Assembly (NCBI GenBank): GCA_030848705.1
Contig: CM061236.1
Coordinates: 138,127,970 to 138,191,969 of the forward strand
Source: Heracleum sosnowskyi
Lineage: Eukaryota; Streptophyta; Magnoliopsida; Apiales; Apiaceae
Reading direction: 5' to 3'
DNA: 64,000 bases
Part shown: positions 32,084-43,979 of the stretch, piece by piece
Position numbering within the stretch: position 1 is the stretch's first letter
Layout of the letters: every line of letters begins with the position of its first letter
Made by a program: the position numbers and the translations under genes
Notes under the pieces: generated by a model
What the model was told of the DNA's origin: nothing
Seen by the model: only the letters and a program-made list of their open reading frames with translations
Databases searched by the model: none

Positions 32084-34334
32084 TTTTCAAAAATCAATTA
32101 GGTTATAGAGTAGAAGAGGGCTGTTACATGAGAATATAGAATAGCTAGAGGACCTTTGTTGCACATATAAGTGTTAATGTACATTACTTTCATTTAGTAA
32201 AATTGCATCTGCAGAAGACAAGAGCCTTTTCACAGAGCTGAAGAAAAACTTAGCACATAATATTGCAAAACATAGTCCCTCTCAGGCTTGAGCTTAGTCC
32301 CAAACTAAAATCTGCACCAATATGAACTTAGGGGGTGTGTTCATTATTTTGAAGGATTAATTGATTACGAACAATCTCAAACTCCGAACTACACTAATCA
32401 GTAATCATATTTATCGTCTTATTCTCAATTTCCATACAAGAATAAAGGCACCCAACCAGATTCCCCTGCTCTAACAAATTAATTTTGTTAAATAAAGAAA
32501 AACCGGCTCAATTTGGAGGCATAGATTTTTTACAAACGGTTAAACAAGTCTGGATAGCACAGTTGGTGGTAGCAGTAGTTACCATGGAAAATATGCACAG
32601 AAGCCTGATGTACGTATGTGCCAGCAAAAAAACACTTGGTCATGACGCTAGAGCTAAGCGGAAAATTCAGCAAGAAAGAAAAAGCAGAGCAAAATGATAC
32701 TGCGAGGAGAATACCAGAGTATCCTGAAGAGAATTTAGCTGGTTGATTTATCCAAATTTGGTCTTAAACATTTAGTCTTACATATTGGCATTGCTCTTTA
32801 TTTGTGAAAATTGCCTAAGAAAGTAGGTAAACATTTGAAGAGGCAACAAAGCAACGCAACAGCAAAAAACTTGGAAACAGCGGAAAGCCTAAATTTGTAG
32901 AATAAACTGTTTTCATATAGACTTTCCTGAAAACTAAATCATATTCCATTGGAAGATCTTGAATTCTTGTTTTTATGCAACAAACAGTTTATAAACAAAA
33001 TTTCTACAGAAAGTTATAGCTGCTTGAGTGTTAGCTTATCAAGCTCTCCAGGCTTGCAGCAATTCGATGACTGAGCATCTGGAGGAAAAATAATAGTACT
33101 ACAAGCAGCAGTTGCAGTCAGACCACACCCAGTTACGATACTTGGAGCACTAAATCACATGGCAAGAATACGATTCAAGTAGTGCAAACTGGAAATAAAG
33201 AGGTCCTGAAATTCTAATTCAAGACGCTCATGATGAAATCCAGATATCAAACTAAGGATAAGTGCAGCTGATAAGTTTTAGCTACTGCCCTTGAGCATAG
33301 AGTCTTAACATGACTGGAAGTCAGTGTCAAAACCATGTGTTCTTTTTCCATAATCGTCCTGGGATTAATCATCATCTGCAACTGGGACTCGATAAAATGG
33401 GGATCAATATGAGTCAACTCGGCACAGACAAGTAAACAAACTTGATGCAAACGAGTAAACTCTACGAGTCTCTCAGCTACGCGTAGGTGGTAGCAGCTGA
33501 TAAGTTTCAGTCATTATTCAGAAAGAAAAAAAATAATCAGTGCCTGACAGGATGCAACACAAAGCACCCACAATCCAAGGGAAAGAGATTTGGCAATCAA
33601 ACTATGCGAAGGATCTTACTTGACAGACCTATTTTTATTCAGCCAAAAACAGTACTCAGGGAGAGACCATAACCTGAGGGGGATTCTACAGATATACATA
33701 GCATCCAACAGATTTAAACTTAGGCAGGAATAAATGCGAAACCAGGAAGGAGGCTGTGCAACAAGTTGAAGAAACAAAAAAAAATCAATCAAAAAGAAAA
33801 GCTACGAGCAAAGAAAAAAAGAACAAGGTGAGATTTTTTAAGTAAACGAGAAAGAGGTGTTTGCATAAAGGATCATTAAAACTGCAAACAACGAGGTAAA
33901 GGAGGAGCATTAAAGCTGCAGCGAATTTGTACAGGAGGAGCATTAAAACTGCAGCGAATTATCTGAGGCATATGGCAGAAAAATATTGTCAAACAGAAAA
34001 CAAAGACGTGGGATTGTGATTAAAATGCGAGTCCCAAGCTCTTTGGGAACTCATCTCACTGTGAGCTCAACAGTGGCAGCAGTGATAAAACAACCACGGT
34101 GGCTACCTACATCTCTCAGATGCCGAAACGGAGATATCACTTCTAATTAAATCATTGTTGATGATGCGCCACTATACAAATGTTATCAGAACTATAAGCC
34201 TGCAAATGTTAATCTTCCTCGTGAATATAAAGCTCAAAGAAGAGCACAAATTTAACAAGGAGTTGGAAAGTGGAGCAAGAGATCATAGAAAGAACCAAGC
34301 ATAATTATGTTATGGAACACATGGAGTATTGAAC
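32020..34334. repeat. segmental duplication, copy 1 (pairs with 55,874-58,561)
   Basis: Begins in the last 64 bases of the permease coding region and runs through its downstream flank. Copy 2 is nearly collinear, roughly 90 percent identical by eye, with several indels. The shared start is GAAGATTCACCAATCAAGAA; the shared end is ATGGAGTATTGAAC. Apart from the permease end and the weak ORF at 33247-33450 I see no gene. Confidence 0.85.
33247..33450 (-). other. open stretch kept in both duplicate copies, unidentified
   Basis: Minus strand. It is open for about 80 codons (through RLHQVCLLVCAELTHIDPHF and HMVLTLTSSHVKTLC) and the same frame is open in copy 2 around 57210-57450, with a 9-base in-frame insertion. 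Most differences between copies change the amino acid, so no purifying selection is evident. It might be one exon of an old gene on the minus strand. I recognise no family. Confidence 0.25.
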
Positions 34335-34841
34335 AATGACTCATATATCTGTTTATGTTTGAATAAAAAAAATCTAAATAACCATATATCTGTTTCATGT
34401 GAAAAACAAATTCCTAGACTCTGTTAATGAGGCAAAAAAGGAGTCGTCACTCTTGCCAAATCATATGAGGGCTGAAAGAAGCTGGCTTAGGCTCCACTTA
34501 AATGAGGGCAAAAATATGATATAGTCAAACTCTAGCTTTATAATTTCATATTTTTTGACACGAAACTGATGCAAAATAAAGTATACAACCAATATTTTTC
34601 AATACTCATTGTTCTAAGACCAACAAGCATACTTTAGCAAAGGATCTGTTCATAGTAGAAATTTAATATCCATAAATCATTATAATATTACATCATCCAC
34701 CACATAACAATATAGATTATTTAGATATAAAAAACATGATCTAACCAAGACAGATATGCGCATAGCAAGCACCTCATCCCAATCTTTAGTTCAAGGGAAC
34801 CACTCAATGAATCATGAATTCCATCTGAAGGACTACAGGTA
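34335..34841. other. intergenic, nothing recognised
   Basis: AT-rich with no ORF. Before the copia insertion this was continuous with 40369 onward. Confidence 0.4.
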
Positions 34842-34846
34842 CATGT

Positions 34847-35335
34847 TGTAGGAAGTATAGAGTAAGAAAATACCTGAAATCAAGATTACAATAAGAAAAT
34901 ACCGAAAATGATTCGAGGCACGTGAAAAACCACGCTATCCTTAAAACAGATAAGCCCCTTCCGTATGGTGCTCGAAGGTGTGTTGTGGCTTCCGTCTCCC
35001 AGGATACAACGAATCGAGGTGATCTTAAGCACTAGAGATCCGCCTCCTACGAACTGAACAAACACCGCTACTATCTCACTGAATAGAACCTAGAGCTCTA
35101 AGAGGAATACTCAAGAAATGTTTGTGGGATTTTGTATCTAAAACAATGAACCAAAAGCCTACTTATATAGTAGTACATAAAATGTAACTCCCAAATGCAA
35201 TAACTTTGTAACCTCCATTATAAAGACCAAATAAATATTATCTAGTAATTATAGGAGTTACAAAATCAAACAAATGAGTTACAAAATCAAAGAAAATAAA
35301 ATGCAATTAATTATTTTATTCAAAAAAGTCCAACA
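34847..35335 (-). repeat. 3' LTR of copia D (489 bp)
   Basis: On the minus strand it begins TGTTGGACTTTTTTG and ends CTATACTTCCTACA, with the polypurine tract GTGGGGGAT just outside (35336-35345). The last 27 bases (34847-34873) have no counterpart in the 5' LTR. Confidence 0.9.
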
Positions 35336-35877
35336 ATCCCCCACATGAATAAAATATGACATTGCAAAATGACTCTTTGACACGGAGATAGAGTGCACGG
35401 TAGAAACCAACATAGGATAGGTAGACGTTACCCCTTGAACCTTCCCTTGTAAGAACATATTTACATTTCTAGAATTTCAGTAGTCGCGTTGACCTTGAAC
35501 TGCCCTTCTGTATTGTGAAATGATGATACATCCCCCACTGGAGTCTTTCCCTATATTTGTTCAGTTCTCACTGTTAAGCCCATTTTGGTCCTGAGCTTTA
35601 GCCTGGTTCTGTGAGTTTTTCCCAGAATTAGCCCCCACAATTCCTTCTTGAAGCGACCCCACTTCACTCACATAGGTGATCTCTTGAACAATACGAAAGT
35701 ATTATTTGTTCGACATATCGACACATAAAGATCATTAAAAGCATAGCTTAGCCTTTATCCTATTTTTATCACTGTTTTTCATCATAGGAATGGACCCGGG
35801 AATAAAACCCCCACAGTGATCTCACTAAGTCTTTACAATTAGGTTGTCCCATTGAACCAAGATCTTGGGATCTCCAG
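35336..35877 (-). other. 3' untranslated part of copia D with polypurine tract
   Basis: 542 bp between the pol stop and the 3' LTR. Minus-strand TGTGGGGGAT at 35336-35345 is the polypurine tract. No ORF. Confidence 0.6.
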
Positions 35878-38507
35878 TCAACAAGGTTGGGTTTCCTTTG
35901 TACTGACTTTTATTATGGGCTTCAGTCCCATTCCTTTCGATGATTTCTCAACTAACTCTCTTGTTAACCCTTTGGTTAGCGGATCCGCAATGTTATCTTT
36001 TGACCTGATATAGTCAATAGTGATAACTCCAGTTGAGAGTAGTTGTCTAACAGAATTGTGTCGCCGACGAATATGCCTCGACATTCCATTATATAGTACA
36101 CGCTCAGCTGTACCAATTGCTGCAGTACTGTCACAATGTATACAAAGTGGCGGCACTGGCATCTCCCATTTAGGAATATCCTCTAAAAATTGGCGTAACC
36201 ATTCAGCTTGTTCGCCTGCTTTATCCAAAGCAACAAACTCAGCCTCCATGGTAGATTTGGTCACTACCGTTTGTTTCGAAGATTTCCACGAGATCGCTCC
36301 ACCTGCTAGCGTAAATACATATCCGCTTGTGGACTTCGATCCTTTTACACCATTAATCCAGTTTGAATCGCTATACCCTTCTAGTACAGCAGGATATCTC
36401 GAGTAATGCAACCCATAATCACGCGTATACCTTAAGTACCTAAGCACTTTAGTTATCGCTTTCCAATGATCCGCACATGGATTACTCGTGTATCGGCTTA
36501 GCTTACTCACTGTAAAGGCAATGTCTGGTCGTGTACAATTCATTAAGTACATCAGACTTCCTATTACTTTAGCATATTCTCCTTGAGAAACACCTTCACC
36601 TTTATTTTTAGATAGATGTAAAGTCGTATCAAACGGGGTTCTTGACACACTAGAATCATCTATACTAAATTTCTCAAGGATCTTATCAACATAATGTGAC
36701 TGGTTTAGTATAAGTCCACCTGGTGTTCTTTGGATCTTTATCCCTAGAATCACGTCAGCTAAGCCCATATCTTTCATGTGGAACCTTGAATGTAATATGT
36801 CTTTGGTAGATTTCACCATCTTGTCATTGCTACCAGCGATGAGCATATCATCAACATAAAGACACAGGATCACGTATCCCGCTGATGTATCTTTGACATA
36901 TACACATTTGTCACATTCGTTGATTTTAAATCCATTCGACAATATCACACTGTCGAATTTCTGATGCCAGTCTCGAGGCGCTTGTTTTAAGCCATAAATT
37001 GACTTAACTAATTTACAAACTTTATGTTCCAATCCTGGAACCACAAAACCCTCAGGTTGTCTAATGTAGATTTCTTCATGTAAATCTCCATTAAGAAAGG
37101 CCGTTTTTACATCCATTTGATGTACTTCAAGATTTCGCAATGCTGCAATAGCAATGATCATCCTTATAGATGCCATTCTCGTTACCGGAGAATACGTATC
37201 GAAATAATCGATGCCTTTCTTTTGGCGAAAACCTTGAATAACAAGTCGGGCTTTATACTTATCAATGGATCCATCTGTTTTCATTTTCCTAGTGAAAATC
37301 CATTTAGATCCTAGTGGTTTACAACCCGGAGGAAGATCCACTAATTCCCAAGTATGATTCTGCATAATCGAATCAACTTCACTTTTAATGGCCTCTTTCC
37401 AAAAAGGACCATCCGGACAATGCACAGCTTCTGAATAAGACTGTGGTTCATTTTCGAGCAAGTATGTTAGAAAATCCGGCCCGAAGGATTTTTCAACTCT
37501 AGCTCTTTTGCTTCGACGAGGTGCATCCTCAGTTTCAAGTTCATCCGTATTTTCTTGTTCCTCGTCATCACTATATTCATTTTCAGAATAAGTTTCACGT
37601 GTCCGTTTCGATGAACTTGAACTTTCTATGGACTTGCGTGGAAATACATGTTCAAAAAATGAAGCATTTCTCGATTCCATTATTGTATTCTTGTGTATGT
37701 CAGGGATTTTTGACTCATGCACAAGAAATCTATATGCCGTACTATTAGACACATAACCAATAAAAATACAATCCACTGTTTTTGGACCGATTTTCACCCT
37801 CTTTGGTTCTGGTACAAGAACCTTTGCAAGGCACCCCCACACTCGTTGAATTTATAGGAAGGCTTCTTCCTTTTCCATAATTCATAGGGAGTCAACTCTT
37901 GATTTTTTCGGGGTATCCTATTCAAAAGATAGTTTGCTGACAAAACAGCATCTCCCCATATACTTGTAGGCAACCCTGAACTTAGCAACATTGCATTGCT
38001 CATTTCTTTCAAGGTCCTATTTTTACGCTCAGCAATCCCATTTGATTGAGGCGAATACGGTGCAGTGACTTCGTGAATAATTCCATGTTTCGCACAGAAT
38101 TCACCAAAAGGTGATACATATTCACCACCTCGGTCACTTCTTATAACTTTTATTTTTTCCTTAAGTTGAGTTTCAACTTCAGTTTTATAGAGCTCAAACT
38201 TCTCTATAGTTTCATCTTTGCTTTTCAGCAAATAGACATAACAAAATCTTGTACTATCATCCACAAAAGTGACAAAGTACTTATACCCATCCCTTGTTTG
38301 ATTTGATTTTAAATCACACACATCACTGTGAATCAAATCCAAGGGTTTTGTATGTCTTTCAATTGTTTGAAATGATGATCTTGTTAATTTTGCCTCCACA
38401 CAAATTTCACATTTGTGTTTTGAACTAATTTGGAATGTGGGTATATGGTTCAAGTTAATTAATCTACGCATTGTTTCATAATTAACATGACCTAGTCTAC
38501 CATGTCA
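35878..38507 (-). pseudogene. copia D pol: integrase, RT, RNase H with stop and frameshift
   Basis: Continues the gag-protease frame after an in-frame TGA (38505-38507) that replaces the Trp of the pre-integrase motif before HGRLGHVN. Integrase zinc residues (CEICVEAK) and core motifs HSDVCDLK, VDDSTRF, RSDRGGEY and PQSNGIAERKNRTL are present. A one-base loss near 37842-37850 shifts the frame just before VWGCLAKVLVPEP. The rest is open: RT with KARLVIQGFRQ, FLNGDLHEEIYI, IYGLKQAPRDW and the catalytic LYVDDML; RNase H with YSDSNW, MEAEF, HCDSTAAI and the end ADPLTKGL. Two lesions in a copy with identical LTRs mean it was already defective, or became so very recently. Confidence 0.85.
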
Positions 38508-39899
38508 CAAATTGAAAGACTCAAGCAAGTAAGCAGAAGAATTATTCTTATTAATACTCTTCACAGTCATTACATTTAGCTTAAAAAGCCCATCGGTTAC
38601 ATAACCTTTTCCCACAAACATTCCACTTTTGGACAAAATTAGCTTATCAGATTCAAACACCATGCGGAATCCATGCTTGTTCAACAACGAGCCAGAAACC
38701 AAGTTCCTTCGAATCTCCGGCACATAGAGTACATCATTCAGAGTCAGCTCCTTGCCAGATGTCATCTTCAAGACAACCTTGCCTTTTCCAAGGACTTCAG
38801 ATGTTGCAGAGTTTCCCATGAAAAGCTTCTCTCCATTCTCAGTTGGCGAGAAGGTGTGGAACAACTCCTTACTCGAGCATATGTGCCTAGTAGCACCAGT
38901 GTCAATCCACCATTCTTTCGGGTTGGAGCCGATCAGGTTCACTTCAGAAACCATAGCAGAGAGACTGATTTCAGATATATCTTGAGCCACATCATCTACC
39001 AAGTGGGCCTCATGCTTCTTCCTCTTCGGTAGTCTGCACTCAGTTGACTTGTGACCAATCTTGTCACAATTAAAACACTTTCCATGAAATTTCTTCTTAG
39101 AAACTCCACCCTTAGGTCCCAAGTTGGGCCTCTTGTCTGGTTTCCCCTTTTTGAACTTGGAGTTCTTTTTCACCTCCACAACATTAGCATTGGAAGAAGA
39201 GACAGACCGATTTTTATTATCTTCCTCAATTCGGAGTCTCAAGACAAGGTCTTGCACTGTCATCTCCTTTCGCTTATGCTTCAAATAATTCTTGAAGTCC
39301 TTCCAACCAGGGGGCAATTTCTCAATAATAACGGCTACTTGGAAGGCTTCATTCATGGGCATTCCCTCAGATTCCATGTCATGCATTACCATCTGAAGGT
39401 CCTGAACTTGACTAACCACCTTCTTGGAATCCACCATCATAAACTCAAGGAGTCGGGCCACTATAAATTTCTTAGTACCCGCATCCTCGGTTCTATACTT
39501 TCTGTCGAGTGAGTCCCACAAAGCTTTGGACGTCTTTAGCACACTATACACATTGTATAGTGAATCACTCAAACAGTTCATTATATAATTTCTGCACAAG
39601 AAATCAGAGTGGTTCCAAGCTTGAACTGCACTAACTAGCTCAACATCAAACTCATCGTCTTTCAGCTTAGGTGCATCCTCGGTCAAGAACCTCACAAGGT
39701 TCAAGGTGGTCAGGTAAAACAACATCTTTTGTTGCCACCTTTTGAAATTCAGCCCATTGAATTTCTCCGGTTTTTCCGCATGAGCGGTTACCGGTACAGC
39801 CGTATTCGGCACCACAAGGGTCGCCGTTTTAGGCACTGCCTCAGCAGTTACACGCCTATCACCATCACCAGACAAGTTAGCTCCGTCAACTCCCGACAT
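38505..39899 (-). CDS. copia D gag and protease
   Basis: The start is taken as ATG 39899 (MSGVDGANLS). An in-frame ATG at 39911 lies partly in the LTR and is less likely. Capsid-like region of the copia gag family about residues 50-230 (FNGLNFKRWQQKMLFYL, ALWDSLDRKY, LPPGWKDFKNYLKH), CCHC knuckle CFNCDKIGHKSTEC near residue 275, then protease WWIDTGATRHIC near residue 335 with the active DTG, then the start of the pre-integrase domain up to the TGA at 38505. In a normal copia element several tens of bases including the primer-binding site separate LTR and gag; here there are two. Confidence 0.8.
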   Translation of the reverse strand: MSGVDGANLSGDGDRRVTAEAVPKTATLVVPNTAVPVTAHAEKPEKFNGLNFKRWQQKMLFYLTTLNLVRFLTEDAPKLKDDEFDVELVSAVQAWNHSDFLCRNYIMNCLSDSLYNVYSVLKTSKALWDSLDRKYRTEDAGTKKFIVARLLEFMMVDSKKVVSQVQDLQMVMHDMESEGMPMNEAFQVAVIIEKLPPGWKDFKNYLKHKRKEMTVQDLVLRLRIEEDNKNRSVSSSNANVVEVKKNSKFKKGKPDKRPNLGPKGGVSKKKFHGKCFNCDKIGHKSTECRLPKRKKHEAHLVDDVAQDISEISLSAMVSEVNLIGSNPKEWWIDTGATRHICSSKELFHTFSPTENGEKLFMGNSATSEVLGKGKVVLKMTSGKELTLNDVLYVPEIRRNLVSGSLLNKHGFRMVFESDKLILSKSGMFVGKGYVTDGLFKLNVMTVKSINKNNSSAYLLESFNL

Positions 39900-39901
39900 T
39901 T

Positions 39902-40363
39902 CTGAAATCAAGATTACAATAAGAAAATACCGAAAATGATTCGAGGCACGTGAAAAACCACGCTATCCTTAAAACAGATAAGCCCCTTCCGTATGGTGCT
40001 CGAAGGTGTGTTGTGGCTTCCGTCTCCCAGGATACAACGAATCGAGGTGATCTTAAGCACTAGAGATCCGCCTCCTACGAACTGAACAAACACCGCTACT
40101 ATCTCACTGAATAGAACCTAGAGCTCTAAGAGGAATACTCAAGAAATGTTTGTGGGATTTTGTATCTAAAACAATGAACCAAAAGCCTACTTATATAGTA
40201 GTACATAAAATGTAACTCCCAAATGCAATAACTTTGTAACCTCCATTATAAAGACCAAATAAATATTATCTAGTAATTATAGGAGTTACAAAATCAAACA
40301 AATGAGTTACAAAATCAAAGAAAATAAAATGCAATTAATTATTTTATTCAAAAAAGTCCAACA
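39902..40363 (-). repeat. 5' LTR of copia D, 3'-truncated (462 bp)
   Basis: From TGTTGGAC at 40363 down to CTTGATTTCAG at 39902, then AAATGTCGGG. The 462 bases match the left LTR without a difference that I found, implying a very recent insertion. TATATAG near 40192 is a possible TATA element. Confidence 0.85.
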
Positions 40364-40368
40364 CATGT

Positions 40369-41217
40369 TTCATCCACCTTTCTGCTTCTTTTGCACACAA
40401 GGGACTCTGCGATAATTGCAGCGTAAAATCTGAAGCTCACAAACATGCTTACATGTGTTAAAAACCACTACCGTAAATCCAGAGGATTACCCTTTATTGT
40501 TGGCCCCATCGAACGAATGACTGGAGTCCTTGGCTATACATTTCTGCTGAGAAGTTTGCAATCACAATACAGTTATCTACTTATTTTAGTATCACTCTTG
40601 TTTTCTAGAAGTATAGATTGCAGCACTTTATTGTGCTTCAAATGTAAAACAGAGGCTCTATCAGGGTTACTTGACTTGTGGTTCACAAAGAGCGATTAAT
40701 AATTCTCAAAGAATGCATAAAGGCTACGACTATCCATAGAATAAATTTGTGCATCACATTAAAATTTTATATTTACTTAGTTTTGTGTTTAATGCTAATA
40801 TGCTATTTTATGTACACCTTGAATGTACTGTCGCACAGACTTGTGTAACACATACAAAAAGAGTGGAGCAAGTGTGTTTGCCAGCAACATCTACGCGTCC
40901 GCAGTTCGATTTCTAGCCAGAGGTGACTTGAGAAATCCTAAGAATCTTGTAGTCATTAAAAAGAGTACACTGGAATGCGAAGAATAATAATGAAATATTT
41001 ATGTCAGACCGTCTAGAAGTTAATTATAGAACTACAACTTAGAAACAACTCTTCGAGAAAGCGGAAAATATGCAAGCGTCTCTGGAATCTAAATCTCTTT
41101 CCAAGAATCCTCAATTGCAGAATACATCTCGGCTTGTAATGCACAAATGATTGCATCATCATGCTCTTCATCCTCCTGCTCAAGCACTTGCGAAATCCTA
41201 AGAATATCTTGTAGTCA
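40369..41217. other. intergenic, nothing recognised
   Basis: Low-complexity and AT-rich, with one short plus-strand open frame (40445-40699) without recognisable features. Confidence 0.4.
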
Positions 41218-41226
41218 TTAGAAATA

Positions 41227-41664
41227 GACTAAAATTCACTTCACATCCCTTAACTTTGGCTCAAACTCAAAGCTATATCAGTACTTTGTTAAACTGCAGT
41301 TTGCATCCCATATGTTTGTTAAGTATTTCAGTTTGCATCCCTTTGGGTCTTCTCCGTCAAATTGTGACATTACCGTCTCTTTTGAGGAGGGCTTATTATT
41401 TTTATGGTCTTGCAATGGTCATATCTCCTCCTATATAATGCTCACCTCGCTGTAACTTTAGATCATCTATAATCTCATAAAAATATTACATTCAATGGCT
41501 TGTAGGGGTAGATGTAACAAATGGGCAGTTGAACATTATAAATGTAAGAATATTAAAATTGAGAATTTATCGAATATTATAAAGTTTAGAATATTAAAAT
41601 TTTATATTTAGTTTTATTTATTAGTAAAAATTTAAAAGATAACTGAGATATTTTCTAATAAAAA
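41227..41664 (+). repeat. left inverted arm of the foldback element
   Basis: Begins GACTAAAATTCACTTCACAT. Its reverse complement is found in two pieces: 41737-41798 (62 bases, perfect apart from the end) and 51912-52264 (about 93 percent by eye). Confidence 0.8.
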
Positions 41665-41736
41665 ATTTAGATTCTTTACTTAATATTAAAGATAACTAAT
41701 AAATTTTTAAATATCTTTATAATATTCTTACCTTTA

Positions 41737-41798
41737 TAATATCTCAGTTATCTTTTAAATTTTTACTAATAAATAAAACTAAATATAAAATTTTAATA
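41737..41798 (-). repeat. inner piece of the right inverted arm
   Basis: Exact reverse complement of about 41599-41660; continues at 51912 after the Helitron insertion. Confidence 0.85.
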
Positions 41799-42269
41799 CT
41801 AGCGTAACAGCCCGTGCAAGGCACGGGCCTGCATAGAGATGTCAATAATTTTTATCGTGAAAAAGTTGGTCGTGATCGATTTATTAGATTAACGATTGTG
41901 TAGTCTTAAGTTTGAGAGCGTAAAATGAGAAGTATGGTTCATGCATAGTGAGGAGTAAAGAATTTTTTTGGCGAATAGTGTAATTACTTTGAATCACAAA
42001 CGTAACTATGCCAAGGCTCTAAGACTTGTTTATAGTGACTATTATTGATTTTGAGACCAGATTAAAATAATGTAGAATTTGAAGCACGAATGTACTATAG
42101 TTCTTTTTGTGATTATAAACAGGTTTACCTGTGTTTTGTGTGTCAGATAAAGGATAGTTTGTAGATTGATAATTTACGTTAGAGAGCGGTTGTTATATGT
42201 TTTTCGGGAATTGATTGGTTTTTTTTTTTTTTTTACAATCTAGGTTATGAATAGGTTATATGCATGCAA

Positions 42270-42720
42270 TGTTATTGTAATGTAATCGAACATGCATGAA
42301 TGAGATAGAGGATTTTAAAAAGAAGCTGAAGGCCGACGCATCTTTGCACACCCTCACATCACCCAAGTTTGTGATAAACACCTTGGGAGATGAACACCTA
42401 TTACAGTTTGGAGTATTCATGTCACCTATTTGTTTTTGGTTTTTTACTTGGGAACTGATTCTGCACTCCTCTCATGTGTTCATCTTTATATTAAATTATA
42501 TTAACACACTTAGTAAATGCATTAAGAATGTGTTTGGAATATCGTTTTACAGTTACACATTTTAATCCAATTTATTACTATATATTAAACCTCAACACAA
42601 GGGCAAAAATTTCCAATTAAATGGTCGTCACAAAAATGTCACTCATATATTATTATGCAAAAATATATTAATAGTTGTTAGTACAAAGAAACAAACCTCC
42701 AACCTCCTTCTAAGATGTTC
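42270..42720. other. segment private to Helitron copy 1
   Basis: Absent from the aligned place in copy 2 (about 47350). It holds a short plus-strand open run (42296-42410, IEDFKKKLKADASLHTLTS) that could be a captured host exon. It also has a plus-oriented Helitron 5'-end-like word (TTACTATATATTAAACCTCA) near 42575. Not identified. Confidence 0.3.
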
Positions 42721-42949
42721 ATGGGTTTAACCATTATTCTACATGCCTGTTTGAGTTTACTTCAAAAAATTTATTAGATAATCCACGTCTTTCTTCTCTT
42801 CTCTTATATTATTTTTACTTTGATGTTTAAATAAATAAAATATTGGTTTGTATTATTTATATAAATCAGTTTTTCTTTTCATCTTTTCGTAATTTTGGTC
42901 AAAAATTTTACTTTCCGGACACCCCAACCGGTATCACGCCAGACCCTAG

Positions 42950-43050
42950 AGTGCAGGAAGAATTCCCCACGCTCCCATGAATCAAACCTTGAATGCTTTG
43001 GTCAATAACGAGTGCTCTCACCAACTCATCTACATGCCTGGAGGCTTCTT
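42950..43050 (-). repeat. tRNA-like sequence on the minus strand
   Basis: Reads GATGAGTTGGTGAGAGCACT and then AAGGTTTGATTC on the minus strand: box A- and box B-like words of a second kind of tRNA head. Repeated in the other Helitron copy at about 47570-47675. Confidence 0.5.
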
Positions 43051-43979
43051 TTGTAATTTTATATACCTATATATTCAATCACTGAATTTTATTACAGTTG
43101 TATGTTTTCGATTAAATATATATTAATTATGTTGTTTAAAATTCATACTTTTATATTATATATCTTTATTATACTTTATTTGAATTAAACTAATTATTCA
43201 TACATAAAATATACTATTGAAATTCGACCTAATATAAGAAATATTGTATATGTTGTAGAGGATGTCGTCAAGGACCCACAAACCCTATTTAGAATTTCTT
43301 TTTATCAAAATGATTATATGACATTACGAATCAATTTAATGTATTCTATAAAGTTCTATTATTATTATGAAAGATTATACTTTTTTTTTAACATCGTACA
43401 ATAATTTTTGGAATACAATTTGAAATTCTATTTTCAAAACTTGTAATTTTTAATTTTCCCAAACTTTATCGTCTACTAACAGTCTGACTGATTATTATGT
43501 AATTATATACTATGTAATATCCTATATTTAAAAAACTCACCCCGATTTTTGACATGAACGTCACTGGGGTTGAAGGGGAGGGGGGTTAGAAAGGTGAAAA
43601 AAAAATAGATAAGTTAATAAAGAATGACATGTTAATTTAGAAAATGTTAACAAATGAACAATACATTCTGGAAAAGAAAATTGTTAAGAAATGGATGCGA
43701 CGAACATAGTTGGTAGACGAATTTTTTGTATAATTTGAATGCTAATGTTCTTAATTTAAAAATTATAGAAATAACTAATAATGAGAGATATAATGTGTAT
43801 AATATTTCTTATATTAGATCGAATTTTAATAGTATATTTTATGCATGAATAATTAATTTAATTCAAATAAAGTATAATATAAATTATGAATTATAATCAA
43901 CATAATTAATATATATTAAATTGAAAACATACAACTGCAATAATATATAGTGATTGAATATATAGATATATAAAATTAC

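Larger units (their letters stand above)
34847..40363 (-). mobile_element. young copia element D, minus strand, lacking the primer-binding site
   Basis: Flanked by a perfect 5-bp target duplication CATGT (34842-34846 and 40364-40368). The 3' LTR (left) is complete at 489 bp. The 5' LTR (right) is 462 bp and matches the left one without any difference I could find, but lacks its last 27 bp, the primer-binding site and any leader: gag ATG follows 2 bases after the LTR break. The missing part begins exactly at CAG|GTATTT, a splice-donor sequence. The polyprotein is copia-type with one nonsense codon and one frameshift, so the copy must have been moved by proteins supplied in trans. Confidence 0.9.
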
